Source: an uncultured Muribaculaceae bacterium (lineage in GTDB: Bacteria; Bacteroidota; Bacteroidia; Bacteroidales; Muribaculaceae). From it: a DNA stretch of 64,000 nucleotides. The position numbers and the translations under genes were made by a program. Position 1 is the first letter of the stretch; every line of letters begins with the position of its first letter. Below are positions 31,100-40,481 of this stretch, piece after piece. The stretch lies in the NCBI GenBank assembly GCA_910576935.1, contig CAJTKG010000004.1, forward strand, positions 50,145 through 114,144, given 5' to 3'. The notes under the pieces were generated by a model, which worked only from the letters and a program-made list of their open reading frames with translations, ran no database searches and was not told the origin of the DNA.

Positions 31100-33634
31100 A
31101 TGGATAACTTCGATATCTCAATTGACGATTATAAGACAGAAACGACTACACGCGGCCGGCGCAATGCGGCCGGCGACCATGAAGGAGCGCCGCGCAAGCA
31201 GCAGAACACCAAACGCCCGGGTAAGCGTAAAGAACCGGCCGCAAAGTCGACACCTTTTTATCGGGACAAGCGCTTCAGGCTCGGATTTGGCGTTTTTCTC
31301 GTCGTTGTGGCTTTTGTGATGCTCCTGTCTGCCATTTCGCATCTCAAGAACGGAGCTATAGATCAAAGTGTTGTTGCAGGACGTTCGGTCAATGAAATCG
31401 CCAATTCCGGCGAACCGATCAGGAACGTCGGCGGCGCTCTCGGGGCTTGGATATCTGATGCGCTGATGACGCGCGGTCTCGGTCTCGGCGCCTTTATTCT
31501 TGTCTTTTGGCTCGGTGCTATTGGTTTGGGTTTGCTCCATAAGAGTATAAAGATCAAATTCTGGGCATTTTCGTTTAAATGTATCTTCACGGCTCTGTCG
31601 GTTTCGGTTATTGCAGGGTTGCTGATGTTCGATAGTCCGTCGCTGTTTCATTGGGGTGGTGTCCACGGACGTTATGTCAACATGGAGCTTGAGCGTCTTG
31701 GCGGTCAGTTGTTGAGCTATGCGGTAACGGTGGTTCTCGCCGGATGCCTTGTCGCCATTTATCTTAACGTTATCAACGCCGGGTGGCGCAGGCTCAAACC
31801 ATTGCTGCCCAAACGCAAGGCTGCGGCCGAGACTGTCGATGACAGCCCTCGGCTTACGGATATCGGTGATGATCTGCCTCTGATTGCACGCCGCTCGGAT
31901 ATGGTTGCGACAATGAAGACTGTTTCTGCCGATGATGTCAAAGATACACCTGCCGGCACTAACGGCAAAAAGAACCTTGACCTTGCATTCGGTATCGATC
32001 ACGATGACAAATACGACTCAACGGCGAAGGATATCGCCGACACCGGCAAAACAACGGCCGTCGATGCCGATTTCAGTGTCAAGACAGTTGAGATAGAGCA
32101 GGGTGATGACACAATCGTCCGTGTCGGCGTTAATGAACAGTATGATCATCGCGCCGAGTTGTCACGCTATGTTTTCCCGTCGATAGATCTGCTCATCGAA
32201 CGTCCTGAGGTCAAGGCCTTTGATATGACCGAGCAGCAGGAAAACAAAGATCTTATCATAAAGACATTGCGCGACTATAAAGTCGAGATCCAGCGCATCG
32301 AGGCTACTGTCGGTCCGACTGTCACTTTGTATGAGGTTGTGCCGGCCGACGGCGTCAGAATAGGGCAGATCGAGCGCCTTGAAGACGATATAGCGCGCAG
32401 TCTTGCCGCGATAGGCATACGAATCATCGCGCCTATTCCCGGCCGCAGCACTGTAGGCATCGAAGTACCGAACCGCGATCCGCAGATAGTTTCGATCAGA
32501 ACTATATTGTCATCGAAAAAATATCAGGACAAAGTCAGAGAAATGAGTCTGCCCATAGCTATGGGTACGACTATTTCAAACGAGGTGTTTGTCTCTGATC
32601 TTGCGAAAATGCCGCACCTTCTTGTGGCCGGTGCTACGGGTCAGGGCAAGTCTGTGGGCCTCAACTGCATCATCGCCTCCTTGTTGTATGCCAAGCACCC
32701 GTCAGAACTCAAATTTGTTCTTATTGACCCTAAAAAGGTGGAGTTCAGTCTATTCCGAGCCCTCGAACGTCATTATCTGGCGAAGTTGCCCGATCAGGAG
32801 AATCCGATCATCACAGACACAGACGATGCCGCCCGAACGCTTGCATCGCTCTGTATCGAGATGGAGGCGCGCTATTCGCTGCTCGAATCGGCCTTGGTTC
32901 GTTCGATCAAGGAATATAACGCCAAATTCTCGCGCCATCAGCTCAACCCCGAGAAAGGCCATAAGTATATGCAATATATAGTAGTTATCGTCGATGAGTT
33001 TGCCGACCTTGTTATGATGGGGGGTAAGGAGATATCTCTGCCGATTGCCCGTCTGGCCCAGAAGGCCCGTGCTGTCGGTATGCATGTAATAATAGCCACA
33101 CAGCGTCCGTCGACCGATGTCATCACCGGTGTAATCAAAGCGAACTTCCCGGCGCGTATAGCCTTCAAGACGTCGCAGGCTGTTGACAGCAAGACGATTC
33201 TTGACCGTACGGGCGCACATCAGCTTATCGGTCGTGGTGATATGCTTGTGCTCGAGAACGGCAAGATTACCCGAGTGCAGTGTGGACTTATTGAGACTGA
33301 AGAGGTAGAGGCTATAGTCAACCATGTCGACGCACAGATAGGCTATGATACCGCATACTTGTTGCCAGAGCCGCCGAATGAGAGCGCGGCCGGAGATCTC
33401 CCAGATATGAGCGATCCATCTCAGCGCGATCCGCTCTTCCCTCAGTGTGCACGTTTTATCGTTACTCAGTCGACAGCATCGACATCGTCGCTGCAACGCC
33501 GATTCAGTATCGGATATAACAAGGCCGGCAAGATTATGGATCAACTCGAGGCCGCCGGCATTGTCGGTCCGGCTCAGGGAGCCAAGCCTCGCCAGGTACT
33601 TGTCGATCCTATGTCGATAGAGAGTTATCTTTGA
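31100..33634 (+). CDS. ftsK: FtsK/SpoIIIE DNA translocase
   Basis: An 844-residue septal DNA pump that clears and resolves chromosome termini during division. A basic N-terminal tail (1-50) precedes four transmembrane helices (about 54-76, 122-140, 147-172, 198-220). A charged linker of roughly 110 residues follows, then the alpha/beta motor with Walker A GATGQGKS (near 511-518) and Walker B VVIVDEFADLVMM (near 627-639). The C-terminal winged-helix gamma domain (about 775-840, PLFPQCARFIVTQSTASTSS) reads KOPS-type polar sequences and contacts XerD. Four TM helices and all domains are intact. It lies between rpe and a lolA-like gene, with gaps of 36 and 39 nt. Confidence 0.97.
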   Translation: MDNFDISIDDYKTETTTRGRRNAAGDHEGAPRKQQNTKRPGKRKEPAAKSTPFYRDKRFRLGFGVFLVVVAFVMLLSAISHLKNGAIDQSVVAGRSVNEIANSGEPIRNVGGALGAWISDALMTRGLGLGAFILVFWLGAIGLGLLHKSIKIKFWAFSFKCIFTALSVSVIAGLLMFDSPSLFHWGGVHGRYVNMELERLGGQLLSYAVTVVLAGCLVAIYLNVINAGWRRLKPLLPKRKAAAETVDDSPRLTDIGDDLPLIARRSDMVATMKTVSADDVKDTPAGTNGKKNLDLAFGIDHDDKYDSTAKDIADTGKTTAVDADFSVKTVEIEQGDDTIVRVGVNEQYDHRAELSRYVFPSIDLLIERPEVKAFDMTEQQENKDLIIKTLRDYKVEIQRIEATVGPTVTLYEVVPADGVRIGQIERLEDDIARSLAAIGIRIIAPIPGRSTVGIEVPNRDPQIVSIRTILSSKKYQDKVREMSLPIAMGTTISNEVFVSDLAKMPHLLVAGATGQGKSVGLNCIIASLLYAKHPSELKFVLIDPKKVEFSLFRALERHYLAKLPDQENPIITDTDDAARTLASLCIEMEARYSLLESALVRSIKEYNAKFSRHQLNPEKGHKYMQYIVVIVDEFADLVMMGGKEISLPIARLAQKARAVGMHVIIATQRPSTDVITGVIKANFPARIAFKTSQAVDSKTILDRTGAHQLIGRGDMLVLENGKITRVQCGLIETEEVEAIVNHVDAQIGYDTAYLLPEPPNESAAGDLPDMSDPSQRDPLFPQCARFIVTQSTASTSSLQRRFSIGYNKAGKIMDQLEAAGIVGPAQGAKPRQVLVDPMSIESYL

Positions 33635-33673
33635 TCATTAGAACCTATAACGTCCTTTTTACGTTTCACAGAT

Positions 33674-34300
33674 ATGAGTGTAAAAGCAATATATTTTAAA
33701 TTGTCTATTGTTATAGCTGTTATTTGTGTGGCTCTTGGTGTTTATGCAGTCGAGCCTGCAAAGTCGACTGTCTCGAAATGCAGTGCCACACTCAAATCGG
33801 CACCATCGCTTACGGCGACATTCATACTCGACAGTGACAATGGTCAGATACCCGGTTCGTTGACTATGAGCGGACGTTGTTTCAAACTCATCACCGATCG
33901 TCTGTCGATATGGTATGACGGTAAAACCCAGTGGACTTATATCCCCGACAACGAAGAGGTCAATATTACCGAGCCGACCCCGGATGAACTTATGGAGACA
34001 AATCCCGTTGAGATTATCAACGCCTCGATGTCGAAATATTCGGCTCGTGTCGTCAGCACCGATGGCAATGTGCGCACGATAGAACTGAAACCTCTCAATG
34101 CCGGCGGTTCGATCGTGAGCGCCGAGTTGTCAATCGACACCGTCCGAAATCTGCCGACGCGCATCGTCGCCGTTTTCACAAACGGCAGCCGTCTGATCGC
34201 CAACATTGCCAATGTCAAGATAGGCAAAGCTATCGGCCGCAGCGCTTTTGTTTATGATACAAAGCTTCATCCGTCGGCCGAGACCATCGATTTGAGATAA
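33674..34300 (+). CDS. LolA-like outer-membrane lipoprotein carrier
   Basis: A 208-residue periplasmic protein with a signal sequence (hydrophobic core about 9-25, ending VYA). The mature chain shows the LolA-type half-barrel: SLTATFILDSDNGQIPGSLT, then GRCFKLITDRLSIWYDGKTQ and WTYIPDNEEVNITEPTP (near 85-101). LolA shuttles lipoproteins from LolCDE to the outer membrane; Bacteroidota genomes often carry more than one LolA-like protein, so this could be a paralogue with another lipid cargo. It lies 39 nt after ftsK, an arrangement common in bacteria, and 39 nt before trxB. Confidence 0.85.
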   Translation: MSVKAIYFKLSIVIAVICVALGVYAVEPAKSTVSKCSATLKSAPSLTATFILDSDNGQIPGSLTMSGRCFKLITDRLSIWYDGKTQWTYIPDNEEVNITEPTPDELMETNPVEIINASMSKYSARVVSTDGNVRTIELKPLNAGGSIVSAELSIDTVRNLPTRIVAVFTNGSRLIANIANVKIGKAIGRSAFVYDTKLHPSAETIDLR

Positions 34301-34339
34301 TATCACGATTATAAGAGTAACCGAAAAAAATAAAACACC

Positions 34340-35281
34340 ATGCAACCTGAAATAATCAAATGCCTTATCATAGGCTCGGGACCGGCCGGTTTTACTGCGG
34401 CCATCTATGCGTCACGCGCCAATCTCGCGCCTGTAGTAATCGAAGGACCGCAGCCCGGCGGACAACTTATCACCACGACCGAAATAGAGAATTTCCCCGG
34501 CTATCCCGACGGCATCTCCGGGCCCAAGCTCATGGATGATCTCAGAACCCAGGCCCGACGTTTCGGCGCGGATATCCGTGTCGGCCGTGTGACTGCGATT
34601 GATTTTAGTCAACGTCCGTTCACGGTGACAGTCAATAACAACGAGACTGTTATGGCCGAGTCTATTATAATTTCAACCGGTGCCGCGGCCCGTTATCTCG
34701 GCTTGCCCGACGAGCAGAAATATCTTGGCATGGGTGTTTCGGCCTGTGCGACATGTGACGGCTTCTTTTACCGTAACCGTGTGGTTGCCGTCGTCGGCGG
34801 CGGTGACACCGCCTGCGAAGAAGCTCTCTATCTCGCCGGTCTTGCAAAGAAAGTATATCTTATCGTGCGCCGTGACGTGTTGAGGGCCTCAAAGGTCATG
34901 CAGCAGCGTGTTTTCGACAACAGCAAGATAGAGGTGCTGTTCAACACCAATACTGCCGGCCTTTTCGGTGATGAGGTGCTCGAAGGCGCGCATCTTGTCA
35001 CAAAGGTCGGCACAGAAAACGAAAACCGTTATGACATAGCTATCGACGGTTTCTTCCTTGCCATCGGCCACAAGCCCAATACAGAGGTGTTCGCTCAATA
35101 TATAGAGCTTGACGAGCAAGGCTATATAAAAGTCGCAGCTCCCACGACGGCCACAAATATACCCGGAGTGTTCGCTGCCGGCGATGTCGCGGATCCGATT
35201 TACCGACAGGCCATTTCGGCAGCAGGCATGGGTTGCCGTGCAGCCCTCGATGTCGAGCGTTTCCTTCTCGAAAACGAATGA
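34340..35281 (+). CDS. trxB: Thioredoxin-disulfide reductase
   Basis: A 313-residue cytosolic flavoenzyme that passes electrons from NADPH to thioredoxin. Motifs: FAD-binding GSGPAGFTAAIYASR (12-26), redox-active CATC (136-139), NADPH-binding GGGDTACEEALYLAGLAK (near 153-170), and the C-terminal FAD motif GVFAAGDVADP (near 276-286). Length and motif order match the low-molecular-weight family. It would feed the thiol peroxidase encoded at 47.5 kb through thioredoxin. It lies 39 nt after the lolA-like gene and 26 nt before the GH13 gene. Confidence 0.97.
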   Translation: MQPEIIKCLIIGSGPAGFTAAIYASRANLAPVVIEGPQPGGQLITTTEIENFPGYPDGISGPKLMDDLRTQARRFGADIRVGRVTAIDFSQRPFTVTVNNNETVMAESIIISTGAAARYLGLPDEQKYLGMGVSACATCDGFFYRNRVVAVVGGGDTACEEALYLAGLAKKVYLIVRRDVLRASKVMQQRVFDNSKIEVLFNTNTAGLFGDEVLEGAHLVTKVGTENENRYDIAIDGFFLAIGHKPNTEVFAQYIELDEQGYIKVAAPTTATNIPGVFAAGDVADPIYRQAISAAGMGCRAALDVERFLLENE

Positions 35282-35307
35282 TACAATAAAATACATACTT
35301 ACTTGCA

Positions 35308-37176
35308 ATGAAAAAACGATTTTCGATTCTGTCGCTTGCCCTTATGGCCGGCGCGAGCATGTTTGGCGCTGCCAAGCCGACGCTCGTCGACAAGATAGAG
35401 CCCCCTTATTGGTGGGCCGGCATGGTCAATGATACACTACAGTTGATGGTCAGTGGCCCCGATGTCGCCAAGGCTGATGTAACAGTCGATTACCCCGGTG
35501 TGCGTCTTGCCGAGGAAATCAATCTTGACAGTCCCAACTATAAGTTTCTTTATCTTGTAATCGGTGCAGATGCCCGTCCCGGCACAATGGATCTGAAATT
35601 CACAGCCGGCAAGAAACGTCAGACCGTTAAATATGAACTTCTTGAGCGTACACAGCGTCCTGAAGATTACAAAGGCTTTGATGCGTCGGATGTGCTTTAT
35701 CTTCTTATGCCTGACCGCTTTGCGCAAGGCGGTGACGGCAAGAAATCTGCCGGGACTGCCACTCTTGAATATCAGGTAGCCGACGACCGTTCAGACCCCA
35801 ATGCACGTCATGGCGGCAATATCGAAGGCATAACAGAGCATCTCGGCTACCTCGATTCGCTTGGCGTTACTGCTGTATGGGCTTGTCCCGTGCTTGAAAA
35901 TGATATGCCCGGCGGCTCATATCATGGCTACGCGACGACCGATTATTACCGCGTCGACCCGCGCTTCGGCACAAACGCGCAGTGGTGTGAGATGATAGAC
36001 GAAGCCCATAAGCGTGGAATGAAAGTGGTAATGGATATGATTTTCAACCATTCAGGCTCAAATCATCCATGGATGAAAGACATGCCCTCGGTCGACTGGT
36101 ATAATCATCCCGACGGCAAAGAGCTGACAAATTTTCGCCTTACAACCGTCCATGATCCATATGTTTCGGAATATGACCTCGACCATACCACCGACGGCTG
36201 GTTCGTGACGGCGATGCCCGACCTCAACCAACGCAATCCTCATCTTATGAAATATCTGATACAGAATTCAATATGGTGGATTGAGTCGTCGAAAATCGAT
36301 GGTATACGCATGGACACATATCCCTATGCCGACATGAAAGCAATGAGCCGATGGGCTGCCGACGTCCGTCGCGAGTACCCCGGTTTCAATATTGTTGGTG
36401 AATGCTGGTATTCAAATGAGGCCGGCTCGGCCTATTGGCAGAGTGGCAACAAACTCAATCCGGTCGAGACAAACCTGCCGACCGTGATGGACTTCTTCTA
36501 TATCCTTAACGGACGCGAGGCTTTCAACGGCGACACCGATCCGTGGAACGGCCTGAACAAAGTCTACGACCACCTGTCGCTCGACTTCCTCTTCCCGAAT
36601 CCTCAGAAAATACTGACCTTTCTCGACAACCACGATACCGACCGGTTTCTCGCCGAGGTCCCCGACAGCCTCGGCTCGTGGAAACAGGCCATAGCTTTCC
36701 TGTTGACATCGCGTGGTATTCCTCAGCTTTATTACGGCACCGAGCTTCTAATGTCCGGCAGCAAAGAAGGTTCTGACGGTTATGTGCGCCGCGATTTCCC
36801 CGGCGGATTCCCCGGCGATAAAGTCAACGCTTTCACCCGCGAAGGCCGCACTCCTCTTCAAAACGAAGCCTGGGATTATATGTCGAAGCTTCTTCAGTGG
36901 CGTCGTGGCGAGGCCAATGAGGTGATAGCCAAGGGCTCGCTCAGACATTTTATGCCGCAGAACGGTATTTATGCTTACCGTCGTCAACTTGGCGACAAAG
37001 AGGTCATCGTGTTGCTCAACGGCCGTGATGTGGCCAATACTGTCAAAATGGAGCGTACTCGCGAGATTCTTCCATATGGCACAGTCATGACCGATGTCAT
37101 AACAGGCGACCCCGTCACAATAGAAGAAGAAATGACATTTGTCCCGCGTCAGGTCATGGTTCTTCAGAATTTCTAA
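35308..37176 (+). CDS. GH13 alpha-amylase family enzyme, SusA/neopullulanase-like
   Basis: A 622-residue exported glucan hydrolase. Residues 1-21 are a signal peptide; an N-terminal beta-sandwich (about 24-112) typical of cyclomaltodextrinase/neopullulanase enzymes precedes the barrel. Conserved GH13 regions: I, VVMDMIFNHSG (240-250); II, DGIRMDTYPYA (331-341) with nucleophile Asp336; III, NIVGECW (361-367) with acid/base Glu365; IV, FLDNHDTDR (438-446) with Asp443. A C-terminal beta domain follows (about 535-622). No lipobox is seen, so it is probably periplasmic like SusA of Bacteroides, acting on imported maltodextrins. No susC, susD or susR homologue lies nearby; it ends a housekeeping run. 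Confidence 0.92.
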   Translation: MKKRFSILSLALMAGASMFGAAKPTLVDKIEPPYWWAGMVNDTLQLMVSGPDVAKADVTVDYPGVRLAEEINLDSPNYKFLYLVIGADARPGTMDLKFTAGKKRQTVKYELLERTQRPEDYKGFDASDVLYLLMPDRFAQGGDGKKSAGTATLEYQVADDRSDPNARHGGNIEGITEHLGYLDSLGVTAVWACPVLENDMPGGSYHGYATTDYYRVDPRFGTNAQWCEMIDEAHKRGMKVVMDMIFNHSGSNHPWMKDMPSVDWYNHPDGKELTNFRLTTVHDPYVSEYDLDHTTDGWFVTAMPDLNQRNPHLMKYLIQNSIWWIESSKIDGIRMDTYPYADMKAMSRWAADVRREYPGFNIVGECWYSNEAGSAYWQSGNKLNPVETNLPTVMDFFYILNGREAFNGDTDPWNGLNKVYDHLSLDFLFPNPQKILTFLDNHDTDRFLAEVPDSLGSWKQAIAFLLTSRGIPQLYYGTELLMSGSKEGSDGYVRRDFPGGFPGDKVNAFTREGRTPLQNEAWDYMSKLLQWRRGEANEVIAKGSLRHFMPQNGIYAYRRQLGDKEVIVLLNGRDVANTVKMERTREILPYGTVMTDVITGDPVTIEEEMTFVPRQVMVLQNF

Positions 37177-37216
37177 AAATATTTTGCCCGATAGCGCCGT
37201 TTACGGTGAAAATGCT

Positions 37217-37224
37217 TACTTTTG
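37217..37224 (+). promoter_or_regulatory. -7 promoter box for glnS
   Basis: TACTTTTG lies 38 nt before ATG 37263, in an 86-nt gap after the GH13 gene. Confidence 0.5.
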
Positions 37225-37262
37225 CACTTTAAAAGAAATAAAAACCTTAAAAAATCAAACAG

Positions 37263-38969
37263 ATGGCAGAAACAAACGAATGCGAATCGACAGAGCGTCG
37301 TAGTCTGAATTTTGTTGAACAGGCAGTGTGGGACGATCTGCAGGCCGGCAAGAACGGTGGCAGGCTCAATACCCGTTTCCCGCCCGAACCTAACGGCTAT
37401 CTTCATATCGGTCATGCCAAGGCCATCTGCATGGACTTCGGTGTAGCCGAAAAATTCGGCGGCACATGCAACCTGCGTTTCGACGATACAAACCCCGTAA
37501 AAGAAGACGTCGAGTATGTCGACTCGATACGTGAGGATATCCATTGGCTCGGCTTCGATTGGGGCGACCGCGAATATTATGCGTCTGATTATTTCCCGAA
37601 ACTTTTCGATCTGGCCGTCAGACTCATCAAGGAAGACAAGGCTTATGTCGATGATCAGACTTCAGAGGAAATCGCCGCCCAAAAAGGTACACCGACAGTT
37701 CCCGGTCAGGAAAGTCCCTATCGGAACCGCAGCGTCGAGGAAAATCTCGACCTGTTCATGCGCATGAATGAAGGCGAGTTTGACGAGGGCGCTCGCGTGC
37801 TCCGTGCCAAGATCGACATGGCGTCGCCAAACATGCACTTCCGCGATCCCATCATGTACCGCATCATCAAACACCCTCACCACCGCACCGGCACGACATG
37901 GAAAGTATACCCAATGTATGACTTCGCCCACGGACAGAGCGATTACTTCGAGGGCGTCACCCATTCGATATGCACCCTTGAGTTCGAGGTACACCGTCCG
38001 CTTTACGAGTATTTCGTCAAAGAACTCGCCGACGACAGCTATTGCCCGCGTCAGATCGAGTTCAACCGCTTGAACCTGACCTATACCGTCATGAGCAAGC
38101 GCAAACTGCTACAGCTCGTCAAAGAGGGGCTCGTCGCCGGTTGGGATGATCCGCGAATGCCGACCATCTCGGGTATGCGCCGCCGCGGGTTCACACCCGA
38201 GTCAATCAAGAATTTTATTGACACCATCGGTTATACCAAATATGAGGCACTCAACAGCATCAGCCTTCTCGAGCACGCTGTCAGAGACGACCTCAACAAA
38301 AAAGCCACACGTGCTATGGCGGTCATCAATCCTGTCAAGGTCGTGATTACCAACTATCCCGACGGACAGGTAGAGCAGGTCGAGATGGAAAATAATCCCG
38401 AAGAGGAAGGCAGCGGTACACATTCGATGCCTTTCAGCCGCGAAATCTATATCGAGCGTGAAGACTTTATGGAAGACGCTCCCAAAAAATTCTTCAGAAT
38501 GACACCCGGCGGCGAGGTGCGTCTCAAAGGCGCCTACATCGTCAAATGCGAGGGTTGTAAGAAGGATGCTGACGGTAACATCGAGGAAATCTACTGCACA
38601 TATGACCCCGAGACACGCAGCGGCCTGCCCGGCGCAGCCCGCAAAGTGAAAGGTACTCTCCATTGGGTTTCGGCCGCTCATGCTGTTGACGCCGAGGTGC
38701 GTCTCTATGACCGTCTCTTTGCTGTCGAGAATCCGGCGGCCGAGACTGACCGTGACTTCCGTGATATGCTCAATCCCGACTCTCTCAAGGTTGTCACCGG
38801 AGTCAAAGTCGAGCCTTTCATCGCCGAAAATGCCGAACGTGGCAAGAAATTCCAATTCCAGCGCATCGGCTATTTCACCCCCGATTACGATTCTAAACCC
38901 GGCCAACTTGTGTTCAACCGCACTATAGCACTCAAAGACAGTTGGGAGAAAGAACAGAAGAAAGCATAA
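37263..38969 (+). CDS. glnS: Glutaminyl-tRNA synthetase
   Basis: Charges tRNA-Gln directly with glutamine, so this organism need not make Gln-tRNA by the Glu-tRNA amidotransferase route. The 568-residue class I synthetase has FPPEPNGYLHIGHAKAICMD (39-58) with HIGH at 48-51, RFDDTNP (near 73-79), the KMSKS-like loop TVMSKRKLLQLV (near 277-288), and a two-part anticodon-binding beta-barrel domain (about 340-560; VEQVEMENNPEEEGSGTHSM marks the start). Length is typical. It has its own promoter box and is followed by a hairpin. The long antisense ORF on the other strand is a codon-bias artefact. Confidence 0.97.
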   Translation: MAETNECESTERRSLNFVEQAVWDDLQAGKNGGRLNTRFPPEPNGYLHIGHAKAICMDFGVAEKFGGTCNLRFDDTNPVKEDVEYVDSIREDIHWLGFDWGDREYYASDYFPKLFDLAVRLIKEDKAYVDDQTSEEIAAQKGTPTVPGQESPYRNRSVEENLDLFMRMNEGEFDEGARVLRAKIDMASPNMHFRDPIMYRIIKHPHHRTGTTWKVYPMYDFAHGQSDYFEGVTHSICTLEFEVHRPLYEYFVKELADDSYCPRQIEFNRLNLTYTVMSKRKLLQLVKEGLVAGWDDPRMPTISGMRRRGFTPESIKNFIDTIGYTKYEALNSISLLEHAVRDDLNKKATRAMAVINPVKVVITNYPDGQVEQVEMENNPEEEGSGTHSMPFSREIYIEREDFMEDAPKKFFRMTPGGEVRLKGAYIVKCEGCKKDADGNIEEIYCTYDPETRSGLPGAARKVKGTLHWVSAAHAVDAEVRLYDRLFAVENPAAETDRDFRDMLNPDSLKVVTGVKVEPFIAENAERGKKFQFQRIGYFTPDYDSKPGQLVFNRTIALKDSWEKEQKKA

Positions 38970-38989
38970 CATTACAAATTGTTTTTGAC

Positions 38990-39022
38990 GTGGGGGCATT
39001 ATATAATATGTAGTGCCCCCAC
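38990..39022. terminator. GC-rich hairpin after glnS
   Basis: GTGGGGGCA (38990-38998) pairs with TGCCCCCAC (39014-39022) over a 15-nt A/T-rich loop. No U-run follows in the plus direction, so it may be a weak terminator or an mRNA 3'-end structure. Confidence 0.45.
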
Positions 39023-39035
39023 ATTGATATAAAAT

Positions 39036-40472
39036 ATGGAAATAGGAGGAGATGACAGGCGCAATGAGCTTTGCAGGCGATTCCGCGAATCGCTTGCCGA
39101 TAAGTCGGCGGTGCTGTTTTATGACGAAGACGAGCTTATTGAGATTTTCGATTATGCCGGAGATCTCAATGACGATTATCTGCGCACCGAGGCTTTGCTT
39201 CTGGGTGCAAGGCTCTATCCCGACAGTCCGGCGCTTAAAGAGCGTCGTGCCGTCCTTTATTCGGCTTTCGGTAACGATATGGCAGCCAAATATCTCGACG
39301 ACAATGCCGGCATCGAAGGTGCGCTTTGGGATATCATGCGTCTGCGTAAACAGCTTCCTGTCGGAGATGACGCCCGCAAGGCTCTCGACAGTCTTGTTGC
39401 CCGTTATGACCTCTTCGATGACGAGGAGATAATACAGCTGACAGATCTCGCCTCGAAGCTCGGCCAATATGATTGGCTTGTGGCCAAGCTCGGTCTGCTG
39501 CGCAAGAAGACGACCTATCAGCCAACGCTTATTTTTGAAGTAGCCGTCATCGCCGAACTCAATAATGATTTCAAAGAGGCGATAAAGCTGCTTGACGAAC
39601 TGACGCAGATCGAGCCGTATAACTATCAGTATTGGCAAATGCTCGCGGAGCTTCAGAAAAAAGATGGTGACACCGATGCCGCCATGTCATCGCTTGAGAT
39701 GGCGCTTGCAATAAATCCCGACGATGCTTCGGGCGAATTTTATCTCTGCCGCTTGCTCTGTGAGACCCCTGGCCGCATGCGCGACGCCGCCGGTCGTCTC
39801 GAGAAGCTTTACAGGCTGCATCCCGAAGACCCTGACATCGCCCATTATTATCTTATGGTCTTGACCGAGACCGGAGGTGACCCGTATAGTGAACGTTCGT
39901 TTGCCATATTGTCGGACAGCTATAGACACAACCCCGGTCATCGCCAGATAGCGACCGATATGCTTGCTGTCGATCACCCCGATGCTGTAAAGGCCATTGC
40001 CGAGTCGGCGCGTCAACAACCGCTCGAGCTTGATGACTGGCTCGACTGGGCCTCTCATTTCTCATCGATCGAGGCTCCTAAGCAGGCTAATGTCATTCTC
40101 GGCGTCGCCCGCGACTTCATCGGTCATGATAATATCGACATTAACGGAGAGATGATATTCAACTGCTTTGTAGACAAAGACTTCAAGCAGACGATAGAGA
40201 TTTACGAGCGAAATATGACTGACTGGGATGACTTCGACCGCCGGGCCACGCTCGCGGTCATGTATGCCGTGTCTCTTGTCAAACTCCACCGACTTCAGCA
40301 GGCCACTGTCTTTGCCGCCGGAAAACTTATCGAATGGCATCTGACGAGCGAACCCGTCGATGCTCGTCTTGAGTGTATGAGCGCGTCGATAATACTCAGT
40401 CGCGTCGCCGATATCGCCCGACGCGATGATGCTGCCGAGATTGAAGCCTGGGACCCGATGTATCTCTGGTGA
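39036..40472 (+). CDS. Cytosolic TPR-like repeat protein
   Basis: A 478-residue, strongly acidic helical protein with no signal peptide or membrane segment. Several degenerate TPR units are visible (for example PTLIFEVAVIAELNNDFKEA, YNYQYWQMLAELQKKDGDTD, AAMSSLEMALAINPDDASGE and DIAHYYLMVLTETGGDPYSE). The N-terminus (MEIGGDDRRNELCRRFRESL) and the C-terminal region (IEAWDPMYLW end) are not recognised. TPR proteins are scaffolds; the partner is unknown. It lies 66 nt after glnS behind a hairpin and converges on the MBL gene with a 9-nt gap and no terminator between. Confidence 0.8.
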   Translation: MEIGGDDRRNELCRRFRESLADKSAVLFYDEDELIEIFDYAGDLNDDYLRTEALLLGARLYPDSPALKERRAVLYSAFGNDMAAKYLDDNAGIEGALWDIMRLRKQLPVGDDARKALDSLVARYDLFDDEEIIQLTDLASKLGQYDWLVAKLGLLRKKTTYQPTLIFEVAVIAELNNDFKEAIKLLDELTQIEPYNYQYWQMLAELQKKDGDTDAAMSSLEMALAINPDDASGEFYLCRLLCETPGRMRDAAGRLEKLYRLHPEDPDIAHYYLMVLTETGGDPYSERSFAILSDSYRHNPGHRQIATDMLAVDHPDAVKAIAESARQQPLELDDWLDWASHFSSIEAPKQANVILGVARDFIGHDNIDINGEMIFNCFVDKDFKQTIEIYERNMTDWDDFDRRATLAVMYAVSLVKLHRLQQATVFAAGKLIEWHLTSEPVDARLECMSASIILSRVADIARRDDAAEIEAWDPMYLW

Positions 40473-40481
40473 TTATTCGTT

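Noticed and set aside
33674..34300. Possibility that the lolA-like gene encodes a lipoprotein
   Set aside because: The signal segment has no Cys at the expected position; a soluble periplasmic LolA-like carrier fits better.
38202..39638. 478-codon minus-strand frame spanning glnS and the start of the TPR gene
   Set aside because: Antisense to a complete glutaminyl-tRNA synthetase with intact motifs; it crosses a hairpin and an intergenic gap and shows no domain.
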